Below are positions 38,001 to 53,000 of a DNA stretch of 64,000 bases, piece by piece. Position 1 is the stretch's first letter. The number at the start of each line of letters is the position of its first letter. The DNA comes from Taeniopygia guttata (Eukaryota; Chordata; Aves; Passeriformes; Estrildidae), in the NCBI RefSeq assembly GCF_048771995.1, contig NC_133063.1, positions 7,824,001 through 7,888,000 of the forward strand, in the 5' to 3' direction. Position numbers and translations under genes: made by a program. The notes beneath the pieces were generated by a model, which saw only the letters and a program-made list of their open reading frames with translations, was not told the DNA's origin and ran no database searches.

Positions 38001-41000
38001 AAGGGTAAAGAAGAATAGTTTCTGCTATTCAGTTCATTTTAATAATAACCAGGATTAAAATCATAAAGATCTCTCTGCTAGACAAATTTGTACTTGGTGA
38101 CACAGAAGCACCAAAGGTTTTGAAACTTGATTCCTTATTAAAAAAAAAAAAAAAGAAAAAAAGAAACACCAGGCTTCAGCTTTTCAGAGTTTTATTAATC
38201 CACCTGCTGCACTCCCAAGATTACAATGGACCTCACCTCCCCCAAAGACCTCTGCCATTACTGTTCCCAGTTTCATTTTAGAATCAATCAATTTACAGAC
38301 CCAATTTCCTGTGAAATCTAGGGAATCTCCCACTGAATTAATGTGTAAGTTTATGGAACATTGAGGTAAGCCAGTTTAATCCTCAGTGAGGTGCAGGGCC
38401 TCTCTCTTGGGACAAGGAATTGCTCTTTGAACTCATGCCTCCTACAAAATTTATGCAGCCTGATAGGTTCCTTCCTTGTATTAATGACAGAAGGGATAAA
38501 AACAGATAGCTTTGGTAGAAGGCTGCTAGTGAATCAGGAATAGCAGTATTAAATAAGCCTTGCTGAAGAGAATGAGTAACTGCTCTGAATAACCCATGGC
38601 AATAGATGCAAATACTGAAGGAATATGCTCCATAGTACAAGTGGCTGTCCCACTCCATAAACACATAGTATCATCAAATCATGACAACTTTCATTGCTAA
38701 AACTCCAGTGGGAATGAGAGCTGCAACAGATGTTGTTCCACACTAATATTACGTGATAAACCAAAAGTATCACCCAAGTCCAAACAAAACAAATCCTGGA
38801 AAGAAAACAGCCTAGCTTTCTGATGAGAACAGATGCCTGAGGCATGATGAAGGTGAATACTACATACTCAAAGAGACCAGTGGGTGCCCTGTTATAACCA
38901 TGAATTGGCACAGAATTACTAAGTTTACCAACAGTTATTGATTAGGTACAAAATAAGCAACTATTGTACTCAAGCAGAATTGTGTGTAGGTCTGTGTACA
39001 TAACAAGAGGATCCAAAGAATCTTGCCATTGAAAGTGTTTAATATTAAATTACTTAAACAAAAGATAATGTAGATTAAGTATACAAATCATACAGATTAA
39101 AAGGTAGTAGTTAAAAAAGAGTTAATGGAACAAAATTTACCTGAGTACATCTATCTCATCCTTCAAAGACTGAGCCTCCTCTGCCAGTGTAGTAAGCTCT
39201 TCTGTTTGTTGTCTCAATTCTGCAATTTCCTTTTCTAGTTCTTCACAGCGTATTCGATAGTCATCTTTTGCAGCTTCTAATCTGTAAGAATGAAAAGAAA
39301 TCCAGGAAATAATTTCTCATCCTGAGCCACAGTTACCTTTCCTCATCATCCCCTCTAAGAACACACAAAATGGCCTCCTACTGCAGTGAAGGAAAACAAC
39401 AACACAATGTGCTTATTCAAAATGTAAAAGCAGATTAACTTCATCAATGCTCCCAATTTAATATCAGTCTTTCTATTTGAAAATTCACATGGTAACATAT
39501 GTTCTCATAAAAACAAAACCTGAGGTTTACTTCTATAACAGTAGTTTTTCACAAGGGAAGCTTAAGCAGAAATTTTAATATTTTTTCATTTTCAGACACT
39601 CAGAGTTTGAACATGATATCTTTATTCTATTCTGTTCAGCTACCCCACTCATCTATTTCCAACAATGATCTGATTGTAAAATGTTATAAATGCCGTAGAT
39701 GTCTCACTGAAGTGGCTTTATTTATTTACTCATAAAGAACCTGTGTATGCCCAGTACATCTGGAGAACCAGGCTATCTAGTTAGCAAGTCAACAACTCTG
39801 ACCAAAGTTGTTAAACTGCTTGCATACACTATGCATAGCCAAAGCTCTATTAACCTGGCAGTGAACAAAGTAATAGAAACTTTTTCAATGTATTTTGAAT
39901 GAATGGAAGAGGACACAACCTAGAACAGAAAGTCCTACTGTGAGTTTGCTCTGAAATTAAAACATAAACAATTCAGGATAAGAGATCCTTAGAGGGGCAT
40001 GATGAAAAAAAAGGTTAAGGAGTCCAAAAACAATCTACAAGAATGGAAACAAGAGAAAATCTTTGAGTCATTCAAACTACAAACAATGAAGATTTGGATC
40101 ATGACAGACCAGGACAGTAAAAGGACAAAGAGGCAAGAGTAGGAGGAAAAGTGGTGTACCACACTCGGCACCAGTTAAGCTGTATGCAAGTCCTGCTTGA
40201 TCAGGTAGAGCTGGAAGCAACACATACAAATTGCCATTAGGAACCACATAATATGAATACAGGGGAAGGAGGTAAAGGAGACAAGGAATGAGTCTCATAT
40301 AAGAAAACAGTTTAGAATGACCTTCAGAACCTGACACTACAGTAACAGACGGTGCAGATATTGAACACAGGGACAAATTCTATTTGAACAGTAATTGATA
40401 CCAGACTCAGGTAAGAATTACTGCAGAGCATGGAGATGAATCAGAAGAGATTAAGGGGGACATCACCATTACTTTATTCCTTTACATGGTAGACGTACAA
40501 AAAGAAAAAATCCAGGCACTAATTGTTGTGATGGAGAAACACGGAATGTTTTTCATGGAACTAATGGGAGATGATATGTCAGAATAAGCAGGAAAGGAGA
40601 CATAGCAAGAGGAATTGGAAAAATGGCAAAATAGAAAAAATAGGAAGTAATGTGGCATATAGAATTGGAAAAAGGTAATAAGAAGAAGATAGCAAAAGAA
40701 AAACTGGCAGTGTAAAGAAAGAAATACTGTAAATTCACTCACAAAGGAGAAGGAAAGTATGGGAAAGAGAATGAAAAGGTTATGGTGAAGTGAAGCAGCG
40801 TTCTTCAGCAGAACAGGCTTACACAGCCTGAAAGCAACAGTCAAAAGGACCAGGAAGGATGTTTAAAGAGGAACTGTATTTTCACATACTGGTGAAATGT
40901 AAATAAAGTGTAAATAAACTCATAGATGGATAATCTGCATCTTTCATTATCTCTGAATTTGTTTTCAAATTCACAGAAGGACATATTTTCCTATCTGATA

Positions 41001-44000
41001 ATGCCACTAGTAGTACAGCCTGTAGCAAACTTTCATCTAGGAATTACCAGACCTTAAAAATACAATCAGAATAATTTGCAAAAAGGAAAGCCTGCTGCTT
41101 TTCATTTTCACTGACTTTGCAAAACATGGGTGACATGACTGCACACAAACAATTTAAAGCAACTCACAGTAGAGTGACATATAAACCACTTCAGCATTAA
41201 GAAACTGTGTTTTTTAAAATGCTGGATCTTGTAAAGAGCAAAATGATAATGTATATATCACTTTTAAAACTGTACTACTGTGCTATACAACATCCTTTAT
41301 ACTAATTCACATTTGCAGCAGAACCATCTTAGAAACATCTAAGTCATCTCTATTGCCAGTTACAAACAACCTAACCAAGCGTAGTTTTTCTACCTGAATG
41401 TTTCCTCTTGGAGCTGTTCTAGTTGTGTCTGCAGCTGCAGGTGTCTACGACCTGCAGGACTGTTGGGATCTTCAATGGAATCAGATTGATTTAAACGTTC
41501 CATCAAAATCTGGTTCTCAGCAAGCAGGCTGCTCTTCTCCTCTTGAAGGGCTGCAACCTGTTGTAATAAAAGTATGAAGAGGACTAATTAACGTACCCAG
41601 GTACAGAGAGCAGTGTTTTTTCATGCTCATAATGAAGTATCAACAGATGTCACAAACAGAAACATGCAGGCTTCACAAATCATGAATACACTGTATTACT
41701 GTATTACATTAATACACTGTATTATTTAATAGGTATTCAATTGCTATGTGATGTAACCAACATATTGCAACATTAGGTGCAGAGTTACTATCAGGAAACA
41801 TAATTATGCTTTAATGTATTTCACACAAGCATTTAAAGAAAAAGTCTGTTATGACAGCAGGTAACTTCATTATAATAAAATCTGCATTGTTTCCCTAGAA
41901 AAAAATAAAACTAGCTCTTCACAGTAAAGGCCATCTGCAAGCAGCCTGAAACAGGAACACAGTCCCGAAGATAGCTCACTTCCCACTAGCACTGTGAAAA
42001 CAGGCAGTAGTGGAAAGAACCCAAAGTGCTCCAAGACCTGAAACACGAGTTCATATCTTAACCACAACAAAGATCAGCTCTTTTAATTCCAACACTTACT
42101 GAACTACAAGAAACCTGAATTAGTATTTCAAAGTAGGGTTGCAATAGCAGTGCCTTTCACGGCTCCCTCTTCACACTCCTTATGTCCTCCAGATGAGCAC
42201 TGAATTACTTACAGGTAAGATTTAGTCTAAATACATACACATTTAATGGTCTACAGCAACTTCTGACTGGGATTTAACTATTAGCTGGAACTGTTACAGC
42301 AGCAGAACTTAATTAGTTCTCCACGGCAACAGTTCTACCACACAGCTCAAACCCTTCCTAACCTAAGGAAAAGAAGTTTTGCTTCATAATACTGACAAGA
42401 CAGCAACAAGATAAGAAAACAATTATATTCATTCTGCTAGCACAAGGGAAACCAAAACAATTACTGTGACATTTTCACTCCCCTTCTAAAAATTACATTT
42501 CAATATGCTAGTGCTTATTTTCAGCCATGTAAAAGTTCACATATCTTTTCTCCACTTTAAAATTGATACAGACTCTGTAGCAAACTTACCTGCATATCTA
42601 ACTCATGACATCTCTGGGCAATTTCTTCTTTTGTTGCAAGTGCTTCATTTAATTCTTCTGTAGTTTTCTTCAGCTACCATAAACAAGAAATGTTTATATT
42701 TTCATCACTCCCTGTGATCCATTAAAAAATATTCTGAACTACAGCCTGTAAATTTATTTTTACATTGAGGTAATACATTAAATTTTTAAAAACCGAGCAA
42801 TTCTGCTCATATAAAGAAAAAAATAAAGCCGATGTGAATAGTGTTTCGTTTGTATATCAGTAAAAAGTAAACAAACCTAAAAGTAGTATTCGCTTTTACA
42901 TTAGAGTTATTGCATCTACTCTATAAATTGAGTTAAAAACTCAACGAGAAATTGGGTCTGAAGAACTCACCAAATCTCTACATCAAAAAAACCTGTCAAT
43001 ACCACTTTTCTTTACAGACACGCAGACTATGTAGTTTCAATTTTCAATCTACATTTCAAATACAAAAAGGACTGGAAGGTGGAATACAGGGAATGGACAG
43101 TTAGGGTAAATCCTTCTAGTCTCTGGAAGCTACTTCTAGTGCACAACAGGAGTAAAACTAGTATGTGACATATGAGCCTACCCTTTAAAAAAGGGCACTG
43201 AATCTTATAAGCAATGGGAAATATTCTGATACTTCCTTTCAAAGGCTGAATGTTTAAAGATATGTGTCTCACTGGTTTGCAAATGAATGCAGTTAAGATA
43301 ACAGAAAAAGCTACAAATTAATAAAATAGGTCTGATAAAATAGGTGCATGCATGCTATGTATATAGATAAAGATACATATGTTCTATTATATATGTGATG
43401 AAGTTTAAATGAGCTTTCTCAAACATAATCACCACACCCTGCATTTGCAAGTTTACTTCTTATAGGCCTGTTTGCATACAAATAATTAATTTCATCTGCA
43501 AGAATTTACATATTTCTGCAGAGCTAACATAATGGATCAATACAGTGAGCACCACTGTACTGTTCTTCTTACTATAAGAAAAAAAATCTGAGGAAGTAGG
43601 ACAGTGTTAGCATGAGGATAAGCCAGTAAAAAAACAATTTGGTTTGTACATTTTTAAAAATATATCAGACCGGAAATGATTGTATTTGAAAACTTCTATT
43701 TTGCAGCACTTCCAGGATTCCCATAGAAGCAGTTTTTTTTGTTTTTTTTTTTTTTAAACTGACATTGGAAATAGGAAATCAGATAAAAACATTTATTCAA
43801 ATAGTACATATTTTTATCTTTCTTTCTTTCTCCATGCCTAAAGATTTGTATCAATCTGCAGTTTTGTACTATTTATGTCATACAGCTAGACTGGTTTTTC
43901 AAACCAACTTTTCTATATCCTTTAAATACACAATAGAAGTAAAGTCAATTTACAAAGCTAAAGGACTCGAAATAGTGAGATTTAGTTTTTCACTTCTTAT

Positions 44001-47000
44001 TTTACTTTTCCAGAACACCTTTAATGATTAAAGAAAAAAAAAAAAAAAAAAGACTGAGTTCTTAAAATGGTCACTGACATGCTATGGTTGAAAGAAAAGA
44101 AACATCTAGTCTTAGATACCTGCCGATCAAGGTCAACGTAAGCATCATTTCCAACAGAGACTGGAGACTCTTTACTCATCAACTGCAATTAGATTACACT
44201 GGATTAGAAAAAGCAAAGATTTACTTTTATATTAAAACCTAAGTTTCAATGAAATACCAAGCTGATTTTTACTTTTGGGAGCTTTAACCTGAATTAATTT
44301 GAAAGTTTTTAACTTCATTTTTATATATGACATATTCAGAAACAAGAACAAGAGAAACTCTTCATAATTTGCAATATTTAGAGTGCTATAAAAGAAACCT
44401 TACATTATCTCTTTTTCTTTTGACAATGCACAGTCTTTGTCTATGATAAGCCTACAGAACATCCCACTAAAGATTTTACTGCAGTAGCATTGGAATGATA
44501 GTAGATATCAACACACCATGCGAGACCTAGCTTTAATTTTTCTCTGCTACTGAGTGGCTTTTTTATATTTCCATTACCTAGATATTAACATTAATTTAAT
44601 TATTTATTCCGCTCAACTCCAGGACATATCTATCTCAACTCTTAGTGCAAAACAAAGGTGACAGAAGTTCTGTTCTGGAGTTGTCTGTAATTTTCGACCT
44701 TAAAAAGTAATTTAGTACAGTGCATTCCTGAAAAGAGTATTACAATTCTTTGTGTACTACTTCAGTGCAGGAATAGCTGATAGTGGTTTTGGCCTAGATT
44801 TTTAAAAAACCAAAACAACTAAACAAAACAAAACAAACCCCAGTCAAACCCTCAACACAAATCCTCAAATTAATCCTACAAAACCGACTGATGTACTGAT
44901 CAAAGGAAAGAAAAAAGCTGGTAAGTTTTCTTATAGCAACCTAACAATCAGCTGCACCAGCTGGTAAAAGTGAAATAAAACCTAGCAAAAGTTGTAGCTC
45001 AGCAACCTCCTCCCACACAGCTCAAGCAAACATAATAAAGTAATGTTTTTACTAAAAGTTGTAAGGCAAAAACAGGAACAGTCTTGCAAATGAGAAATAC
45101 ACTGTAACTAATTCAAAAGGCATCATTACAGAACGGCACTGATGGTTTCTGTCCAAACTCATAATCTCCTAAGAGCTCGCCAATGATGCGATTCATGAAA
45201 GTTACAATTAAAAAGGCCCTATCCTAACCAAAATCAGGATAAATTTTCTTTCCTGGAATGTCTGTCTAGCCTGGTAACTCTCTCCAGAGACAGTACTTTA
45301 TTCCTTCTGGAAATCAATGCTTTTGCACTGTTTTCCTTAGCAAGGTCTTGTGGGATACACAGACCTTCACTTCTCAACCCTGTTTATATCATCATGTACA
45401 AATGAAAAATCTGTTAGACATTTACATCATTCAAATAATACTCACATTTCTCTCACTTTCCCCATTTCCTTAACTAGGATTTAGCTGCATTATTTAGATT
45501 AATCTATCTCTCCTCAGCAGTCCTCCTCACAACTTGACAACATTTGCCAAATTTTTTCCATTTTCTTCTGCATCTTTACAATAGCAAACTACTCCATGAA
45601 GAAGCATTACGTCAAGCCCAAACTCTGCAACAATAATTAGAAAGTCCCTAGCCTCAGAGCTGTCCCCTGAAAAATGAAGTCTTGTCTTTTTCATTACCAT
45701 GAAATTGAAACATCTTCAATTTAGAACCCTATTTCCTAAGCTGATTATCATTTAAACAAAACCTTCCAATCCTTCCCTGCTCTGTGATGCTCATACACAC
45801 TTCGAATACTGCATTTCACCAGCTTTTCCAGGTGACTAACAGGGATATCCCATATTAGCCAAATACTGAACTCCTCTCTGTATTTTATATTCCACAACAC
45901 TGTTCACAAACACACTTTGGACACAGGTACTCACACACATACAGGCAAGTTTCCCCTGCTAAGTCAGTGCTTTCCAACAGGCAGGTCCCATGCTGTATGC
46001 AGCCTGCAAGGGTGTACACAACAGCGTGGCCCTAACAACCACCGCCCCTTTCTGGCCCTGTCACAACTTTCTCTTTGAAAAACCAGTTCAACAATTGGAG
46101 CAGAAGGAATACAAGTGACCACACAACCCACTAGAGGCCACTGTAGTGTCATTGCTTTCTGTGACTTGCCATAAGGCAAGCCATGGCTAACAATACAATT
46201 CCTATTTTCTTCAATAGGTTTTGCCATCTCTCCCAAAACATCCTGTCCTTGAAGAATTCTTAGCAGAAATGTCCAGAAAAGAGGACATTATCTGGAGTAG
46301 GATTAAATGCTGGAGATATATATTCTGGGTGTACCATGAATGCACACTGCAAGTGCAAATTTCACTTCACAGGGTTCATTGAGGATGAAATGGGGAAATG
46401 TGAATGAGGCATCAGGGGCACGAGCCACAGATACATGTGCAGATGTATCTCATGTGCAATAGAAAGCACCCTGAAATTGGATGGTTCATGGTATGTATGG
46501 TGGAAAAGCTAAAGATGAAATTTAAGAGATCATTTTGTGTCCAGTACCACAATCAGACAAAGAACAAGAATGAGATTGCTAGACAACTCAAAAGGAATGA
46601 AACTTCTGAACATCAGTTAACTGTAAAAAAACTGTAAAATGTGGGATGTAAAGGCAGAATTATCATGGCAAAGGAGTGTTTCCATCTTTTCCTTACATAT
46701 CTCCTCACATACTCTAAGTATGTGAATGGTTTATGCAAGAAAATGTCTTGACTATGCTCTGCTTCAGGATTGCTTGTACACAGCTTATCTCCACTGAGAA
46801 GCAAAAACTTTACCATAAAATAGAACAGCCAATAGAGCACACAACTCCACTCACCTACCCAAACTTCCCTCTCTTCATTCAGACTTTTTGAAAATTTCAA
46901 GAAAACTTTTACTGAATGCTATATTTTAAGATTTCATACAGATAGGCAAGATTTCATACAGCTAGGCATATCACCTTGAAATACACACTACACCTTCCAT

Positions 47001-50000
47001 CCACCTAAAAAATGCAAGATAAGAGGCATGCCTAGTTTTCCCTATTTTTGACTTTGTTTCTGGTCAATCAGCATTCTTTGATATTACTGAAATTTAGAGT
47101 TGCAAAATGCTCATTTAATCAGTTATCTGCTCAATGGCACATCAGCTTTTTCTGCATTATTTATTACTAATCTTACAATACTAGTAGCTTTTCAATAATT
47201 TTGAAAGCAAAATTAACTAACTGTTTTCTTCTGTGTATTTCCTTTATTTAAAAGCTCACAGTCAGAAAAAATTCATTAAATACTGATGTAATTTCAGAGC
47301 TTTATATGCAATGTGCAAGCGTAATACTAGAGTATGTGACGTTGAGAGGTGTGCAGCAATGTTAATACTTTTGAGTTTAGAGGGGCACACTTCATTTCAT
47401 TTGTATTTCAAATCAGTCAACAGAATAAAAAGCAGGAGGAAGTGTCCTTCTTATTTTCCTTCACATCTCTAAGTTTTCTTCAGAACCAGTCTACAAAGGG
47501 AATAAAGGTTTACCTCCACAATTTTGCAGCACTGGAATTTGCTTTCATTTCCAAATTAATCATTTAGGGTAAATATAGTATAATCACCTATTTTCCCATG
47601 TAACTTAAATGGAGGATGATGTGCAGAGATTATAAAAAGGGAAACATTAAAAATGTGCTTGCAAATTCAAGCGATTGCATTAGGCCTCTACAGGAGAAAG
47701 AAAATCCTGCTTAAGAGCTTTCCAGAGCGAAATAAACTAGCAACTAGCATTTACAGGCTTGTTCTTTTTCTGGTTTATTTTGCATAGCGGTCAGTATGGA
47801 TTTTAAATGGTGCCATTTCCAGGACAGCATGACAATTCTTACAGTTATTTGTGCAGTTTTATAAAAGTAGCTGTCATTGCTTGTTAATCCTTTACATCTC
47901 TATTTTTTCATACTTATAGCTTCAGTATGATATCTTACATAATACTTGTAGGTCTGCTAATCCTGTATTATTAAAACCTTCCCCTTTTAACTGCTTTCAC
48001 TGTAAAATATGAAGAAGCTGCGTTGTCATGGATACATGAAGATTACGGAAGAGGCATAACTATCACAAAACCTGCATGCATGAATAACATGAATTATGAA
48101 AGCCTTTTTTCCCCCCACACATGATTTTGCATAAACAGTTGCTCTATTCAGTTGATGATTTTTAAATCAAAAACTTGCTTTATCTGAAATGCTTTTTCTA
48201 CAGTTAACAACACTGTATAAGCTCACTTAAGTGCCCACAAAGCAATTTCAAAACCTAGCCTCTGTATTCACGTTCTTTTTCTTTCTTAGAACATCTTTAT
48301 GTTAGTTTTTATGAGTCATGGCTATGTTTGACACTGTATATCCTTTAAAGCAAGCTCGACTTTCTTCTTCCTCTAGTTGACACCCAGTCTACCTCTAGTC
48401 TATCTGTTGATAGACCCAATAAAATACTTCTATATCCTTCTTAACTATTCAAAAAATAATTTTACTTCAGACAAGATAAATCTTTAAACAACTAGGACAA
48501 AATAGAGGAGGGAAAACCAGCACAAAACCAAAAAGTGGAAGTAACACTATTGGTGTTACCCCAGACAGTAAGCACTTTTCCTACTCCTCCCTTGGCAAAT
48601 TTTGACACTACTCCTGACACTATTCTGACTCTCAGCTTGACCTGCACAAAGAGCTGCTAAGTGATCAAATTTAGAGATGTTCTAAACAGCAAAGGCAAAC
48701 AATTTGTTTACCTCAGCTACCGCCTTCATCAACAATGAACTTGGCTACTCCAGAAAGATATTGGGAAAATGACAGAAGGGGAAGGAGGAAAGGGAAATAT
48801 ATAATGGGCAAAATAATTTCTCTAAAAAAGTATTTTGGGCCTTTAAAAAATCTGAAAATCATGAAATAAAAAGACCCTGTTATATTACACAGATGAATGT
48901 ATTCAGTCTTGTATCTTGTGCACAACTTATACTTTGATACCTACATCTGCAGATTAGCATCTCAGATTCTAAGTGGAGTCAATACACCAGACCAATCTGA
49001 CTACACTGGAAAACTAACAGAAAATAATTGTTTCATTTAGAAAACCTTTATGGAACACAAGGCATATTTCAAACATTTAAATAACTGAACAAAATAAATT
49101 ATGAAGAACCACAAGTCACTAAAAATTAAACAACTGAATAAAATTTAGCATATAAAATGCTGCTTCTACCATTGAAAAATCACCTTCTTCATAAAAAAAA
49201 AAAGAGAAAACTTGTTCTACTGTACCTTGCAAAATAATTCATGAGTAAAATGATTTACAATACCCAAAGAAGCATCAAAAAATTTTGTACATGCTCAGCT
49301 GAATCAGAAAAATGAATTACATAATACATCAATAAAGCTTAGAAAAGTGTTCTGACATTTTGAAAATTATGTCTTCTGACAAAATTTTGAAGACTATCCA
49401 CAATGTCAAATGCTTTAAAATGCTTGGATTAGGTGATATACTAACTTCTCCAACATTCATCCATAGCTAACTTCTTACATACTTCTTTTTCTAAGTCACT
49501 TGAATTGCAGGAGCTGCTATGAGTCTAAGAAATAGAAAAACCTCCTTACAAAATCTCACCCCTTTAAATTCTTCCTGTATCAATCTGTGCTGGCTATGAT
49601 CAAACTCCCAGAATAACCTTCTCCATAATTTTGCCAGGCACTGAAGTGAAGTAGATCTGTAACTGACAGCATCTTTCTTCTTTTTCTTCTTGAAAACTGG
49701 AATATTTGCTAGCTTCCACCTGACTGTGACGTCTCCAAAATCCAAGCCCATTGAAAAATAATGGAGAGAGGCTTTGCTCTCAAAGTGCCTCAAAGTCTTA
49801 GATACTTTTCTGCCTCTTCATTAAGCACGTGAGATCCTCCTCATTTGGTCCTGAAATGCCTTTGATTTCTAAGCAGCTTGCAAAGTAGCATTAAAATCAC
49901 TCAGAACTGTGCCAGTAGCTGAATACTAAGCTTTTTGATTCACTGCATCTTAAAAATCTTTTCCAGAAGAACATACCCTTAACCTGTGATGTCTTCCTAT

Positions 50001-53000
50001 TTCTACTCATCATGTCAGTGAAAGGGCACACACACTAAACAAGTTCACAGTTTACTCATTAAATGCTGAAAACTGTGGGCTGCTTCAACAGGCTATTTTA
50101 CCAAAAAAAGGAGACTTTTAAAAAAAAGATTATATTTTCAATACAAAGAAGGAAGATAAAAGAAGATTTTTCTATTTCAAGGTGGTGCAAAAGACAGTGA
50201 TGCTGCAATATGGGTTTTATAAAAAACACTAGAAAAGCCCACCAAAATACTGCATATTACAGTTACAAAACTTTCTAAAAAGTAAAACATGCCAAAACTC
50301 CAGAAAACTGGTTCTTGACAGCACTGACTGGAAGATGATTTAGACAACAATTCTTTTGATGCTTATTTACAAATCCTCTCTGCTGTGTTACTGCCAGCAG
50401 TCCGCACACAGAGAACTGAATGTTTGACTGCATGGATACAGCACTAGTCAAAGTGATGACTGTGGAAAGATTCCCTTGTAGGGTCACTGATACTTCTTTC
50501 TCTATTCAGACATTACAGAGATGAGAAATTGCTCTAAAGCCCAATGTGGAATTCAGTTTCTCTTGTTCAGAAGTAACAGGATTATTAGTGGTTTCCTGTC
50601 TCCCCTAGGTAGTGGCCTTACCTGCAGTAAACATCTACAGACTTCTAGGCATTTCTCTTATAGGCACTTCAGACTTCTAAGTCACAGAGGGGCTTCAGTG
50701 GCTTTGATCTACTTTGTGTAGAAGTGCACAAAAAAGCACTTCTACAAAATGTACTGCAGTATACTCACTGACTTGTAAAAACATACCAGCCTATTGTATT
50801 CATATATGTTCATGCTACATCTCATTACCCAATTCATAATACTACAGCTGACAAAACAACACTGTTACCCAGTTCTTTTTCTTTTCACTTGTTTACTAAA
50901 TTAAAAAAAAACCAAAACAACAGTTTATGAAATTTTGCTTCTTTCAAGGTACAAATTTTAACAAAATTCTACAGTAATTGTTATCCACAGAAAATCAATC
51001 TAGTGCACTTCAGGATTGACAGGGTGAGGAAAGAAAAGGAAAGGGAACTAGTATGAAAAATATCTAGAAGTTTCAGTCTTCTAGATTTAAAGAAAAGTGG
51101 GACGGACATTCAACCAGAGTTTTTTGTCATAAGCAATATTTTTCTAAGGAAAATGAAGAAAGTTTTCACTGTAAAAAGGCAAAATCTAGTCCCATTTATT
51201 TTCTTTACTTTCAACCAAGTTTTTCCTAAGTGAGAAAAAGCATACTACTGTAAAATAATGAAAGACTGAACTTCCACACACTATGGGCATCCCAGCATAC
51301 CTCCTGAATGGCTGTCATGACAACATGTTGAACTGATTCTTCCATCATCATTATGGTCTGGATGTACTCTGAAAATAAAAGCATTCTGAAATGTCAATGT
51401 TGAAACTCAAGTCACAGAAGTTAAGATCAGAAGCTGCATCCTTCGTACAAAATGACTAGGTGCCACGGATGACACTGAAATGTATAAACACCAGTCAAGT
51501 CCCACCCCAACAAATTCAACCAGATTTTATCAGAAGCCTGTTCAGATACAAATCCAGGCTAATTTGAACTCTACAACAATGAAAAAAGTACATGATTACC
51601 TTTTTCCTCCCCTGGCATCTTACACTTCTGAAAAACTGCTTTTATTCTTTTCTCACTTTGTTCCCAAACTGTTCAGGCTCTTGAAATACATGATCCATGC
51701 ATAAGTTGTTCTTTTCTGTAAGTGTAACAGTAACAGCCTGACTTCCTACAGCATCCTCATTTTAAAGCGTTTTCATGTTCATTTTTGGTGTCTGTTTTTA
51801 TTTCTGTAGCACATCACAAATTAAGTTCCCTCCACTTTTCAAGTTCTCAGCTATTTTGTGTACATGTGAGCTACACAAGAGGTACCTTGTAAGACAATAC
51901 AGTAGTCAGAAGAAGAAATTCTGTAATTTAGACTGAGTCAAGGAGTAAATGACTTGCCCAGTAAAATACCATTCCAGTCAAAGATCATCTCCTTTATTCT
52001 TTTAAGGATGTGATTAAGAGAAAGACGCTGGGAAAGAGTCACCTTCAAGTGAGAAATTTGGTCATGCTGGATCTTGCTCAAAGTATATAAACTTAGATTG
52101 TTCTGGTATTTCAAATGTGCATTTTTAATGTCCAGACTGAAAGAATTAAGGGGACACAAAAGCAACATATACTTTCCACTGGAAAATGACAAATAGTCAA
52201 CAAAAGGAAGATAATTTTATATAAAACAGAGATGACAAGAAGTTTAATAAACCAGTGTTATTTATGTACTTGTGGAAGAAAACTACTCCAGAACTTCCTG
52301 ATTAAGAGAATAGAAGTACTTCAGAAGGAGAAACTAAAGTGATTTAGTCACCTAGGAAAAATAGAAAGGGGAAATTAGCTGTAAAGTTAAGTGCACCATG
52401 CAAGAGGAAGACAAAGTCTTCCTCTAAAATCTTGGCAGCCATCAAACACAAAATGAGCTATATCTAGAAGACACACTTATTTGATACAACTGTCACACAA
52501 ATACAGTAAAAAAAGTCTTATTTTCCAACACATCTATTTTTCCCACACATGACTACATTTCCTGTTTAAAGTATTTAGAATAGGTGTTTGCATTTGCTGT
52601 TAACTTCATCTGGCTTGAATGAAGTATAATTTAAGGTAACTGGGTAACAATATACCGCCTGCTTGCCCAAAGCAAGTTTAGAACATGGGACACTTTAACA
52701 AACATCTCCATTGCTCATCACATCCTCTCTGGCAGCTCCAAGATAGATGAATGGGTCACTACTGTATTTGTGCAGGTCTGAATTACAGTCAGTCCCACGG
52801 GGGTAGAGAGACAAGAGTCTCTTTCAGGGACTGCTAGAGTGGGATTCAATTGTCTGGCAATTGGCCTGAAGCAACTTTTTGGATGACCTTATTGTGCTCC
52901 ATCTTCAGCTGCTGACCAAAAGGGTATGGTTGCCAGCATTACTTTTTCATATTTGCCAATCCATAGAAAAATCTCAGAAGCTACAATAACCCAGGTTCAC

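Larger units (their letters stand above)
44183..51300 (-). other. HOOK3 intron 6, largest complete intron
   Basis: GT-AG intron of about 7.1 kb. It contains an old CR1 reverse-transcriptase remnant (49530-49800) and a 2 x 20-nt tandem repeat (46929-46968). The remainder is AT-rich with no recognised feature. Confidence 0.85.

Noticed and set aside
40482..40844. 120-codon minus-strand open frame rich in Phe, Ser and Leu, resembling membrane protein
   Set aside because: It comes from a purine-rich/pyrimidine-rich composition bias in intron 9; there are no splice signals or family resemblance.
43732..44051. T-rich run and A-run bracketing about 280 bp in intron 7, as in a retrotransposed copy
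   Set aside because: No AATAAA near either run and no recognisable gene or SINE sequence between them.
51930..51970. Text resembling the conserved core of a MIR-type SINE (AAATGACTTGCCCAG)
   Set aside because: The match is too short and the flanks do not follow the element.
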